Shown here: piece after piece, positions 20,579 through 29,700 of the stretch
How the letters are laid out: every line of letters starts with the position of its first letter
How positions within the stretch are numbered: position 1 is the stretch's first letter
Source of the DNA: an uncultured Saprospiraceae bacterium
GTDB lineage: Bacteria; Bacteroidota; Bacteroidia; Chitinophagales; Saprospiraceae
Assembly: GCA_937961455.1 (NCBI GenBank)
Contig: CALGNN010000050.1
Location: 1 to 47,008, forward strand
Reading direction: 5' to 3'
DNA length: 47,008 bases
The notes under the pieces: generated by a model
What the model saw: the letters and a program-made list of their open reading frames with translations, nothing else
The model's database searches: none
Told to the model about the DNA's origin: nothing
Position numbers and translations under genes: made by a program

Positions 20579-22138
20579 ATGGACAAAATTAAAATCCTTT
20601 GGGCAGACGATGAGATAGATCTTCTTAAACCCCAATTATATTTCCTTGAGAAAAAAGGCTACGAAGTTGTAACCGTTACAAATGGACATGATGCTATTGA
20701 TGAGTACAAAGCCAATAAAGACATAGATATTATGTTTTTGGATGAATCAATGCCAGGTCTTACTGGTTTGGAAACCTTACAACGTGTAAAAGAAATAAGT
20801 CCCAATCTTCCGATCGTTATGATTACGAAGAATGAAGCGGAGGATATTATGGAACAGGCATTAGGATCTCAGATTGATGATTATCTCATTAAACCTGTAA
20901 ATCCCAATCAAATCTTATTGACCTTAAAAAAGATCATTGATAACAAGCGGTTGTTTCGAGAAAAAATTACTTCTGACTATCAACAAGAGTTTAGGCAGAT
21001 CTTTTTAGACATCAATAGCAATCTTGATATTAACTCTTGGGTAGATATTTATAAGAAGATCATCAGTTGGGAGTTGAAAATAGATGATTCAAGTTCACTG
21101 GAAATGAAAGATATTTTAGCCATGCAAAAAGCTGAGGCTAATAAGGAGTTTTCAAAATTTGTGATTAAGAATTATTTAAGCTGGATAAAAAATCCAGATG
21201 AAGCTCCTTTGATGTCACACAATTTGCTTCGCACCAAAGTATTGCCAGAATTAAGTGAAAAGCCCGTATTCTTGCTTGTTATGGATAATCTGCGTTTTGA
21301 TCAATGGAAGATTATGGAGTCTGTAGTGAATGAGTTTTTTAATGTGCAAGAAGAAGATTACTTCTATAGTATCCTACCTACAGCGACTCAATACAGTAGA
21401 AATGCCATTTTCGCAGGTCTCATGCCTTCGGAGATTCAGGAATATTATCCAGAATGGTGGTTGAATGATAATCAAAAGGGTGGAAAGAATAATTTTGAAG
21501 CCAATCTACTCGGTGCACAAATTGATCGTTTAGTCAAAAAGGATATCAAATTTGATTATCAAAAAATTACAAATGTGGCGAGTGCAAAACAAATGCATGA
21601 CACCATATTAGAGAAATTGCATAATGATCTCAATGTGATTGTCTATAATTTCATTGATACGCTTTCTCATGCTAGGACCGAAATGGAGGTTTTGAAAGAG
21701 TTAGCAAGTGATGAAACATCTTATCGTTCTCTTACAAAATCTTGGTTTGAAAATTCCATGCTGTGGTCGGCGCTTCAAAAAATTGCTGACAAAGACATCA
21801 CTTTAATGGTGACTACGGATCATGGCACCATCAGAGTACACAATCCTTCAAAAGTAATTGGTGATCGAGAGACGACTGCCAATCTAAGGTACAAGGTGGG
21901 TAAAAATCTTCAATATGATAGAAAAGATGTTTTAGAAGTCCATAATCCGAAGGAGGCACTTTTACCATCTCCAAATGTTAGTTCTAAATTCATCTTTGCC
22001 AAAGAGGATAAATATTTTCTCTACCCGAATAATTATACGAAGTTCAATAATTATTATCGAAACACTTTCCAACATGGAGGGATATCCTTGGAAGAGATTA
22101 TATGTCCTGTGGTAAAATTAACTCCTAAAGGGACTTAG
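20579..22138 (+). CDS. porX: PorX-type response regulator with PglZ phosphodiesterase domain
   Basis: A 519-residue two-domain regulator. The CheY-like receiver (1-120) has the acidic pair D10/D11, phospho-acceptor D55 in IMFLDESMPG, and the conserved T and K in MITKN and YLIKPVNP. A helical linker leads to a PglZ/alkaline phosphatase-superfamily domain (about 205-515) with metal-binding features VMDNLRFDQW, TATQYSRNAIFAG, TTDHGTIRVH and FQHGGISLEEI. This architecture is that of PorX, which controls the type IX secretion system and, in other species, hydrolyses oligonucleotides. No PorY kinase lies next to it. The window holds T9SS cargo and PorD, which fits. Confidence 0.92.
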   Translation: MDKIKILWADDEIDLLKPQLYFLEKKGYEVVTVTNGHDAIDEYKANKDIDIMFLDESMPGLTGLETLQRVKEISPNLPIVMITKNEAEDIMEQALGSQIDDYLIKPVNPNQILLTLKKIIDNKRLFREKITSDYQQEFRQIFLDINSNLDINSWVDIYKKIISWELKIDDSSSLEMKDILAMQKAEANKEFSKFVIKNYLSWIKNPDEAPLMSHNLLRTKVLPELSEKPVFLLVMDNLRFDQWKIMESVVNEFFNVQEEDYFYSILPTATQYSRNAIFAGLMPSEIQEYYPEWWLNDNQKGGKNNFEANLLGAQIDRLVKKDIKFDYQKITNVASAKQMHDTILEKLHNDLNVIVYNFIDTLSHARTEMEVLKELASDETSYRSLTKSWFENSMLWSALQKIADKDITLMVTTDHGTIRVHNPSKVIGDRETTANLRYKVGKNLQYDRKDVLEVHNPKEALLPSPNVSSKFIFAKEDKYFLYPNNYTKFNNYYRNTFQHGGISLEEIICPVVKLTPKGT

Positions 22139-22154
22139 CGTTGAATGAGTATAT

Positions 22155-22598
22155 TTAAAGCAGGTGAGAGAATACTTCAGGATTTGCGTCCACAAATTCA
22201 TCAAAGATTTTACGTCGCTTTAAAAAGGTAATCCTTTTGCCGAATGAGGACTTTTCTATAAAATGTAATTTGATTGTTTTGAAAAACAACCAATCACGTT
22301 CCTTGATTTTGGAAATGTCTTTGTATTCGTACTTGAAGGTTTTGAAATAATTAGAGACGTAGAAATTCTTTTCGTCGACGTCTATTCTCTTTAATTGAAA
22401 ACAAGTCAGATAAAAGAATAAAAGTCCTAGTATAAAGAAGATACCTGAGGAGGCTTTAAAACCAATAGAGCCAATAAAAGGCATATCAACATTATCTGAA
22501 AATAAAATGAACATTGTCAGACTGCCAAAAAAGACTAACCAAAAGGTTGGTAAGAATAATTTAAAGAACAATGTAGCACCAGAAGAAACTCTAAGCAT
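22155..22598 (-). CDS. Small two-TM membrane protein, PH-like, coupled to tatC
   Basis: A 147-residue protein with two membrane segments (about 10-32 and 43-65) and a soluble C-terminal part of beta character (KRIDVDEKNFYVSNYFKTF, YKDISKIKERDW), which resembles the bacterial PH-like membrane proteins. Its start overlaps the tatC end by 8 bases, so translation is probably coupled. No function can be assigned. It converges with porX, 16 bases apart. Confidence 0.65.
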   Translation of the reverse strand: MLRVSSGATLFFKLFLPTFWLVFFGSLTMFILFSDNVDMPFIGSIGFKASSGIFFILGLLFFYLTCFQLKRIDVDEKNFYVSNYFKTFKYEYKDISKIKERDWLFFKTIKLHFIEKSSFGKRITFLKRRKIFDEFVDANPEVFSHLL

Positions 22599-23427
22599 CT
22601 GCTTTTTCTCTTTGTTTTTGCACGCGTGCAGATATTAAAATACTGAATTCGTAGAGGATAATAAGGGGTAAGCTTATTAATATCATGGTTTGTGGATCAG
22701 GGGGTGTTATGATTGAGGCTAGTATTAACATTACAATAATGGCATGTTTGCGATAAGTTCGCATAAAGGAAGGTGTAATGATGCCAATCTTTGAAAGAAA
22801 ATATACTAGAATGGGCAACTCGAATATGATTCCAGTTGGGATCGTAAACATGGTCATGTAGTTAACATAGCTCTGAAGCGTGGGAGCAGATGTTGCTCCG
22901 ACATCGTAGCTTGTCAAAAAGGTAACAGCAAATGGTGCAATAACATAATATCCAAAGGCAATTCCAATCAAAAAAAGTAAGGAGCAAATGACCACAGTTC
23001 CTCTTGTTGCTTTTTGTTCGTTTTCATAAAGTCCAGGCTTTATAAAACTCCAGAATTGATAAAATACATAAGGAAATGCTACAATCAGACCCAACCAAAA
23101 ACTGACCTTTAAGTGTACTAAAAACTGTTCGCCTAATTCCCTGGTAATCAATTCAAATTCAGGTGGACGAAGACAGAGTCGTTCAGATAGTCCACACAAA
23201 AACTCATAGGTGACAAAATCATTTTGTTTAGGCCCAAAAATGATGGTATTGAAGACAAAGTCTTTCGCAAGGAAAACGGCAATTGCTATGACGATGATGG
23301 CAATTAGGGATTTAATGATATGCCATCGAAGTTCTTCTAAATGATCTAAGAAGGACATTTCCTTTTCTTCTACTACATTGGTAGAAGGGCTGAGAGATGT
23401 GCTATTTTCGATATTGCTTTCTGACAT
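22591..23427 (-). CDS. tatC: Twin-arginine translocase subunit TatC
   Basis: A 278-residue inner-membrane protein with six predicted helices. It recognises twin-arginine signals and builds the Tat translocon. The N-terminal SFLDHLEELRWHIIKSL holds the conserved HLEELR motif, and FWSFIKPGLYENEQ the FxxPGLxxxE loop. The first periplasmic loop is longer than in E. coli and holds two Cys (LCGLSERLC). TatA/B are not in this window. A Tat-type signal occurs in the phosphoesterase at 46045-46887. Confidence 0.93.
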   Translation of the reverse strand: MSESNIENSTSLSPSTNVVEEKEMSFLDHLEELRWHIIKSLIAIIVIAIAVFLAKDFVFNTIIFGPKQNDFVTYEFLCGLSERLCLRPPEFELITRELGEQFLVHLKVSFWLGLIVAFPYVFYQFWSFIKPGLYENEQKATRGTVVICSLLFLIGIAFGYYVIAPFAVTFLTSYDVGATSAPTLQSYVNYMTMFTIPTGIIFELPILVYFLSKIGIITPSFMRTYRKHAIIVMLILASIITPPDPQTMILISLPLIILYEFSILISARVQKQREKADA

Positions 23428-23494
23428 AAATTCTGAAAAACCGTAACTGCTGTTTAATTAAACCTATAATTAGGCTAATATGTTTTTTTAAAAT

Positions 23495-23502
23495 TACCTT
23501 TG
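23495..23502 (+). promoter_or_regulatory. Candidate -7 box for the Ca/Na exchanger operon
   Basis: TACCTTTG (23495-23502) fits TAnnTTTG and lies 25 bases before the ATG at 23528. No clear -33 TTG was found. Confidence 0.35.
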
Positions 23503-23527
23503 AGGCATAATTTTATGATATAAAGGT

Positions 23528-24457
23528 ATGGATTTGTTTATCTATTTAGGCCTCTTTGTTGTAAGTCTTTTTGTTTTGATTAAGGCTTCTGATTTTTTCG
23601 TGGATGCTGCGGAGGCTATTGGATTGTCCTTAGGTATTTCACCTTTTATCATAGGAGTCACAATTGTGGCCTTTGGGACCTCTCTGCCAGAGCTTGCGGC
23701 ATCTATTGTTGCTGTTCTTTCTGGAAGTTCTGAACTTGTAGTAGCGAATGCTGTGGGTTCTAATATTACCAATATTGTATTAGTGCTAGGAGTAGCGGCA
23801 ATTGTCTCAGGCAACATATTCCTGAAACACAACATCATGGATACAGACATGCCATTGTTAATTGGCTCTGCGGCCTTTCTATACTTTGTACTGGCAGATC
23901 AGGTAGTGACAAAGATGGAAGCTGTATTGTTTTTATTGGCACTCATTATTTTTATTATTAATTCAGCGATGGGAGATCGAGATGAGGCTTCCGATAGAAC
24001 ACCCGTACAGTTAAAGCAATATTTGATATTGGTTTTGGCAGGTGTTTTTATCTATTTTGGTGCTACTTATACCATTGTTGCAATCAAAGAGCTATCCATT
24101 CTTTTGAATGTGAATCAAGAGATTATTGGCTTAACTGCTGTGGCACTAGGTACTTCTTTGCCGGAGGTTGCAGTTAGTGTTTCGGCCGCGAGGAAAGGAA
24201 AAGCAGAAATAGCAGTAGGAAACATTTTGGGTTCAAATATCTTTAATACCTATTGTGTTATGGCGATCCCAGCATTGATTGGAGATTTGACCATTCCAGA
24301 TGGTATTGTAAGTTTTAGTTTGCCTTTTATGATATTTATGACGCTGTTATTTGCATACATGATTCATTCTAAAAAAGTATCTAAATGGGAAGGGGCATTA
24401 TTGCTTTTGCTATATGTATTCTTCTTAATGGAAACTTTAAAAATGGGTTTTGAATAA
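23528..24457 (+). CDS. Calcium/sodium antiporter (CaCA family, YrbG-like)
   Basis: A 309-residue inner-membrane exchanger with about ten helices and the two inverted alpha repeats of the CaCA superfamily: GTSLPELAASIVAVLSG with AVGSNITNIVLVLG in the first half, and GTSLPEVAVSVSAARKG with ILGSNIFNTYCVMA in the second. The two Glu in GTSLPE are the ion-binding residues. It probably exports Ca2+ or another cation in exchange for Na+ or H+. ybaB begins 50 bases after its stop. Confidence 0.92.
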   Translation: MDLFIYLGLFVVSLFVLIKASDFFVDAAEAIGLSLGISPFIIGVTIVAFGTSLPELAASIVAVLSGSSELVVANAVGSNITNIVLVLGVAAIVSGNIFLKHNIMDTDMPLLIGSAAFLYFVLADQVVTKMEAVLFLLALIIFIINSAMGDRDEASDRTPVQLKQYLILVLAGVFIYFGATYTIVAIKELSILLNVNQEIIGLTAVALGTSLPEVAVSVSAARKGKAEIAVGNILGSNIFNTYCVMAIPALIGDLTIPDGIVSFSLPFMIFMTLLFAYMIHSKKVSKWEGALLLLLYVFFLMETLKMGFE

Positions 24458-24507
24458 ATATCAAATTGGAAATTGTATCGTTATTATTACAATCAATCAA
24501 TAGTAAT

Positions 24508-24828
24508 ATGTTTGGAGATTTATTAGGTAACATGGAAGAAAAGCAAAAAGCACTAAAGGCTGAATTGCAAAAAATAGTAATTGAAGAACATGTTGCTGAT
24601 GGCAAGATTAAAATTCGTGTGAATGCCAATAGAGTGGTAGAAGGTATTTCAATAGATCCTGAATATTTGAAGGACTTGGATAAAGAAGAGCTGGAGGACT
24701 TTCTAATCATAGGAATGAATGCAGCTTTAGATAGTGCAGCCGCTAAAGAAGCAGAAGCAACTCAAGGTTTATTGTCAGATATGTTACCAGGAGGATTATC
24801 TAATTTAGGTGGAATGTTTGGCTCATGA
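24508..24828 (+). CDS. YbaB/EbfC-family nucleoid-associated protein
   Basis: A 106-residue protein if it starts at the ATG at 24508 (MFGDLLGNMEEKQKALKAEL), which matches the family's usual start; an in-frame TTG at 24466 would add 14 residues of no family character. The core VNANRVVEGISIDPEYL and the helical DFLIIGMNAALDSAAAKEAEATQ are typical. Family members bind DNA as dimers. The ATG of the next gene overlaps its stop in an ATGA, so the two are translationally coupled, an odd pairing of a DNA-binding protein with a surface protein. Confidence 0.85.
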   Translation: MFGDLLGNMEEKQKALKAELQKIVIEEHVADGKIKIRVNANRVVEGISIDPEYLKDLDKEELEDFLIIGMNAALDSAAAKEAEATQGLLSDMLPGGLSNLGGMFGS

Positions 24829-26036
24829 GAATCGGAATAACTTGCATACTATTTTTCATTTTTCAAATGATCGCAATAGGACAAACTGAGGTGGGTCTGG
24901 TGGCATATTACTCCTTTGATGATGGAACAGCTTTAAACAACCACCTTGATGATAGTCATGGGGTAATATTTGGGAATCCACAGAGTGTTTGTGGAGTAAG
25001 AGGAAATGGTTTAGAATTTGACGGTGTTAACGATTTTATCCAATTTGGAGGAAATTATAATCTATTCTTAAGGAATGATTTTGCCATTAGTTTTTACTTC
25101 AGATCTAATGCTTTAAATGGCGATTTTTCCATTTTATCGAAAAGAAGTGATTGCAGTGTTGATAGTTCTTTTGCATTGAATTATACTCCTTCTTTTGGCA
25201 ATATAGAAGTTCAATTATTGGAGTCTGTTACCACTTCAAATCAGATAGGTGGTCCTTTAAATTTGGATGATTGTTGGCATCATGTGCTCTTTATTCGAGA
25301 AGGGTTGGATACTAAGCTGTTGCTTGATGGAGTGCAGGTTGATGATCAAATGAGTTCATCCATCGTTAGCTTCGAAAACACAGGTTTTTTCAGCATTGCA
25401 GACAGTCCATGCATACCTACTTTTCAAGAGCGTTTTAGAGGTGTAATTGATGAACTAAGAATTTATAATAGAGCATTGAATGCACTTGAGCAGGAAAGTC
25501 TTTACCATCCTTCTGATCGCTTAGTAACTCCAGATACCATCATTTTTGTGGGTGGGGAAGTTCCAATAAGAACTTCAGGATCATGTGCTACAGCATTTAG
25601 TTGGAGTCCTTCAAACTTTGTTGATGATCCTTTCAGTCAAATAAGTACTTTACGTCCGGAAGAGACTACCGTTTTTGATGTAAATTTTATTTATGATGAT
25701 GGGTGCACCACAAGTGATCAAGTAAAAGTAACAGTTGTAGATATTTCAGATTTAGATTGTAACGATGTGTTTTTGCCAAATGCTTTTACTCCGAATGGAG
25801 ACAACTTAAATGACTTTTACGGCTTGAGCAATCCTATCGTAAATGGGACTTTAACGGATTTTTCTATTTTCGATAGATGGGGTAGTAGAGTTTTTCAAAC
25901 GTCTGATATAGCAAACGGCTGGGATGGAAGTTTTAATTCCCAAGAAGTCAATCCGGGTCTGTATATTTATAAGGTCAAATGGAGTTGCGATGATGAAGAA
26001 AAATTCAAAATTGGTAGCTTTAGTTTGATAAGATAA
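24825..26036 (+). CDS. LamG-domain protein with gliding-type (CHU_C) sorting tail
   Basis: A 403-residue exported protein. Signal peptide (about 1-20, ending IAIGQ), a LamG/concanavalin-like domain (YYSFDDGTALNNHLDDSHG, GNGLEFDGVNDFIQFGG, GVIDELRIYNRALNALE; about 25-225), a short Ig-like segment, and a C-terminal gliding motility-associated domain (about 312-403) with FLPNAFTPNGDNLNDF, FDRWGSRVFQT and WDGSFNSQEVNPGLYIYKV. Such tails direct T9SS export and surface attachment. LamG domains often bind glycans. It starts by ATGA overlap with ybaB and is followed 8 bases later by a DUF1573 lipoprotein. Confidence 0.88.
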   Translation: MRIGITCILFFIFQMIAIGQTEVGLVAYYSFDDGTALNNHLDDSHGVIFGNPQSVCGVRGNGLEFDGVNDFIQFGGNYNLFLRNDFAISFYFRSNALNGDFSILSKRSDCSVDSSFALNYTPSFGNIEVQLLESVTTSNQIGGPLNLDDCWHHVLFIREGLDTKLLLDGVQVDDQMSSSIVSFENTGFFSIADSPCIPTFQERFRGVIDELRIYNRALNALEQESLYHPSDRLVTPDTIIFVGGEVPIRTSGSCATAFSWSPSNFVDDPFSQISTLRPEETTVFDVNFIYDDGCTTSDQVKVTVVDISDLDCNDVFLPNAFTPNGDNLNDFYGLSNPIVNGTLTDFSIFDRWGSRVFQTSDIANGWDGSFNSQEVNPGLYIYKVKWSCDDEEKFKIGSFSLIR

Positions 26037-26044
26037 CAATCACT

Positions 26045-26746
26045 ATGAGCAACAAATTTCTTTTACTATTATTATTTTCAAGTGTTTTAGCCTTTATGTC
26101 TTGTAAGGCTGATGAGCAATCAAAGATCAAAAAGGAAGCACAAAAAAAAGAACTCAAAGCCCCAAAATCTTCTGTAAAAGAGGTTAAAACAGCTCCGTCA
26201 CCCAAGGACGAAATAGCAGTAAAAAAGGAAACGGTTACAACTGAACCAATTAAAACCGAAAAAACGACTACAAAACCAAAACCTGCTCCTAAGCCTAAAG
26301 CTACTCCAAAGCCAGAACCCATTGTAAAATCTACACCAAAGCCCGCTCCAAAAAAACCAACGATTAAGCCAGCTGGGATAAAATTTGAGAAAGAGACGAT
26401 TGAATTTGGAAAAGTAGATGAAGGTGAGCGATTCAAGAAAAACTTCTATTTTAAAAATGTTTCATCTGAACCGATTGCAATTAAAGATGCTACAGCTACT
26501 TGTGGATGCACAGTCCCTGCTTATCCACAATTTCCATTGTCTCCTGGAGAAGAAGCCTCTGTAAGTGTTACTTTTAATACAACGGGTAAGTTAGGGAAGC
26601 AAAATGCAAAAATTACAGTTGTTACTACTGAGCCTAGAATTTATACCTTATCCATGGTGGGTGAAGTGATTATTTCTTTAGAAGAGGAAGAGCCCGTAAT
26701 TGAAGAAGAAATCAAAGAAGATTCAACAGGTATTGGTAAAAATTAA
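26045..26746 (+). CDS. DUF1573 lipoprotein with a Lys/Pro-rich stalk
   Basis: A 233-residue protein. Signal peptide with lipobox FMSC (C20), then about 95 residues dominated by Lys, Pro, Thr and Glu (repeats of the PKPAPKPK type), then a DUF1573 Ig-like domain (about 112-215) with EFGKVDEGERFKKNFYFKN, ATCGCTVPAYP and SVTFNTTGKLGKQ. The tail is acidic (EEEEPVIEEEIKED). The stalk has the look of a periplasmic spacer. DUF1573 proteins are common in this phylum, with unknown role. Convergent with the SprB-like gene, 15 bases apart. Confidence 0.85.
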   Translation: MSNKFLLLLLFSSVLAFMSCKADEQSKIKKEAQKKELKAPKSSVKEVKTAPSPKDEIAVKKETVTTEPIKTEKTTTKPKPAPKPKATPKPEPIVKSTPKPAPKKPTIKPAGIKFEKETIEFGKVDEGERFKKNFYFKNVSSEPIAIKDATATCGCTVPAYPQFPLSPGEEASVSVTFNTTGKLGKQNAKITVVTTEPRIYTLSMVGEVIISLEEEEPVIEEEIKEDSTGIGKN

Positions 26747-26761
26747 TTCTTCTTTTTGATT

Positions 26762-29700
26762 TTATCGAATAATCGATACATCTCCAGAATAAACTATATC
26801 TACACCATCCGCAAAGCTAACTTCTATTACATAGACATAAACGCCTGGTGGCATATCAACATTTTTTCTTGTGCCGTCCCAACCTTCTGTACCAACTGTA
26901 CTTGGCATCACATCATTTCTTTCGAAAACCAGTCCTCCCCATCTGTCAAATACTCGCATATAGTTAATTGATGTTATTCCATTGCCTGTAAAGACTTGGA
27001 AAAGATCATTAATGCCATCTTCATTTGGAGTAAAGATGTTAGGTATGTACACCTCTCGATCATTATTAATGGTAATCAATACTTCGTCTTCACTCGTACA
27101 TCCATTAATGTCCGTGACAACTACGGTATATAATTGAGTGACAAAAGTAGTAACAGATGGATCTTCACAATCTGTGCAACTCAATCCTTCAGCAGGGCTC
27201 CAAAGAATTCCCGCTAATGGTGCGTCTGAGGCTATACTTGCATCAATCATATAGTTCTGTTCTCCTAGGTCCAAAATTGTATCTGGTCCAGCGTCAATGG
27301 ATAATTGTGGTGGATTCGTGATGGTAAGCATGATAACATCTGATTCACATCCAAGGCTATCCACGATAACAACAGTGTAGTCATCAGCTGGTAATTGTGC
27401 AACTGAATCTGTAGAAATCAGAGCTCCATTATTTACTTGGAAAAAGTATTCTGAACCTGTACCACCTTGTGGATCTAATATGATAACATCAGTTAGATCA
27501 CCAAAGCATAAGGGCACCATGGGTTGAGGAAGCATACCTGTAACCATTTCTGGTTCAGTAATGGTAAAGCTTACGCTGTCTGTGCAACCGGATTCATCTT
27601 CTACAGTTATTTCATACAAGCCAGGTGCTAGATTTAAAGCTGCTTGTTCGTCATGTGTGTAATTGTCAGGTCCATCCCAAATAAAGCTAGGCAATCCTGT
27701 TCCGCCATCATAGGTAACAAACAGTTGACCATCATTTGCACCATTACAAGTGGAGTTGACCGTATTGTCAATATCAATTTGGGCAGTTAAAGCTGAAGGG
27801 TCAATTAATTCTACGCTATCAACATGCGTGCAAAGAACGGCATCAGTGATGGTTACAAAGTACCAACCTGAAGTAAGTCCAGGAACTGACGGGCCATTAG
27901 CAAATCCCCAATCAAAAGTGTAGACTGGGCTTCCTCCTGAAGCATTTACAAAAAGACTGCCATCTGCTGTTCCAGGGCAACTCGGAGGTACTAAATCAAC
28001 AATGACTAAATCTAATGGATTTGGGACTTCTATTAATACACTATCGACCATAGAACAGGAATTGTCATCTGTAACTGTTACCGTATGGTATCCAGCTGAT
28101 AGACCTGTTTCTGCGGCATTGGTTCCGCCACTTTCCCAGAAATAGTTATAATTAGCAGCGACGGTTCCTCCAGATCCCATTGCAGTCGCAGCACCATTAC
28201 TCGCACTTCCACAGTTAACAGGAACAATGTTATCAAAACTTATGCTTATTGGATCGGGTTCTCCCAATTCTACTTCTAATACAAAAGGATCACAATTTGA
28301 TTGATCAGCTACAGTAACTGTATAGATGCCAGCCGTTAATCCAGGTAAAACAGAGTTTTGATTAGTTGTATTAGGATCAGTAGACCAAGTAAATTCATAG
28401 GGTGTTTCTCCTCCAGAAATTACGATGGCAATCTGACCATCATCTCCACCATTGCACATAGGCTCCGTTTCAATTACGTCTTCTATTATGGCTAAATCAA
28501 ACGGATCTACAGTAAAGCTAAATACCCCACTTGGGCAGTTATTTGTACCTCGGTAAAATACAGAATAATCACCGGGTTGTATCCCACTAATGGTTATAGA
28601 ATCCTCAATAGTACCGACTCCGCCTGTTCCCCAAATGGTTTCAAAAACATCTCCGTCGGTGACTATTTGAGCTACTGCACCAAGTGTGTCAAAGCATTCA
28701 GGGGCAGTCACAATTACGCCGGTAATTGGAGGGTTTTGTATAATTGGTATAATGATCTCAGCAAAATATTCACATCCATTATCATCTGTGACAAGGACAT
28801 CATAAGTACCCCAATCTAAACCTGTCGCAATATTCCCTGTAAAGGGCAATGTTGTACCCGTATTTACGTGAGTCCATGTATAATCATAATCAGAAGCAGG
28901 ATCTATGGTTCCGCCTGACATGGTCAATTCAGCTGTAGCTACATTACAAGAAGTAAAGAAAAAAGTATCAATACCTGTCATTGGAATTGGATCAACTAAA
29001 ACTAATGTATCTGGCGGGTCGAGGAAACAAACACCATTCGGCGTCTGGACAGCTATTTCTAATAAATAAGTCCCTGCTCCGAAAATACCTTGGGAAACGA
29101 AAGTTCCCGGGCCACTTACAGTCCCGTTGTCAAGGTTGACGCCATTAATGTCGTTGATGTTGATGATATAATTTCCTGAAGGGTCTCCATCTACATTGGG
29201 CATGATTTCCCAGCCTCCGTTCATCTCATTTGGACAATCAGGATTTGTCAAATTAATGATATCGTATTGAATACCTGAATCTGAAGGTATTTCAATTAAA
29301 AAAGTATCGTTGCAACTTGATGCTGATGGTCTGTCCCATACGATCAACTCATATATACCAGGAGTTAAATTTTCCCAAATTAATGTATCGCTAATCTCAT
29401 CCTGATCTCCAAAAATAGGATCTACCCAGGTAAAATAATAACTTCCGTTTGGGCCTGGATTTCCTCCAGTAGGTATCACTTGAACGCCTCCATCTGGAAC
29501 GCCATCGCAGGATGCAGGGTCAATGATCAATTCTAATTCGTAAGTTTTTTCAGGGATGATGAGTGCCTCTGTTTTTACACAGCCATTAGCATCTGTGAGT
29601 TCAATTTCATAAATTCCGCTTGGCAAGTTATAGACTAATAATTTTTCATCATTATTGACTATAAAACCTGAGCCTACTGGGAAGGTATCTAATTCCGTAT

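Noticed and set aside
24466-24507. TTG start for ybaB
   Set aside because: Adds 14 residues absent from the family; the ATG at 24508 matches the usual N-terminus.
28577-28819. Open frames on the plus strand within the SprB-like gene
   Set aside because: The minus-strand frame is continuous with clear repeats and sorting tail; these are shadows.
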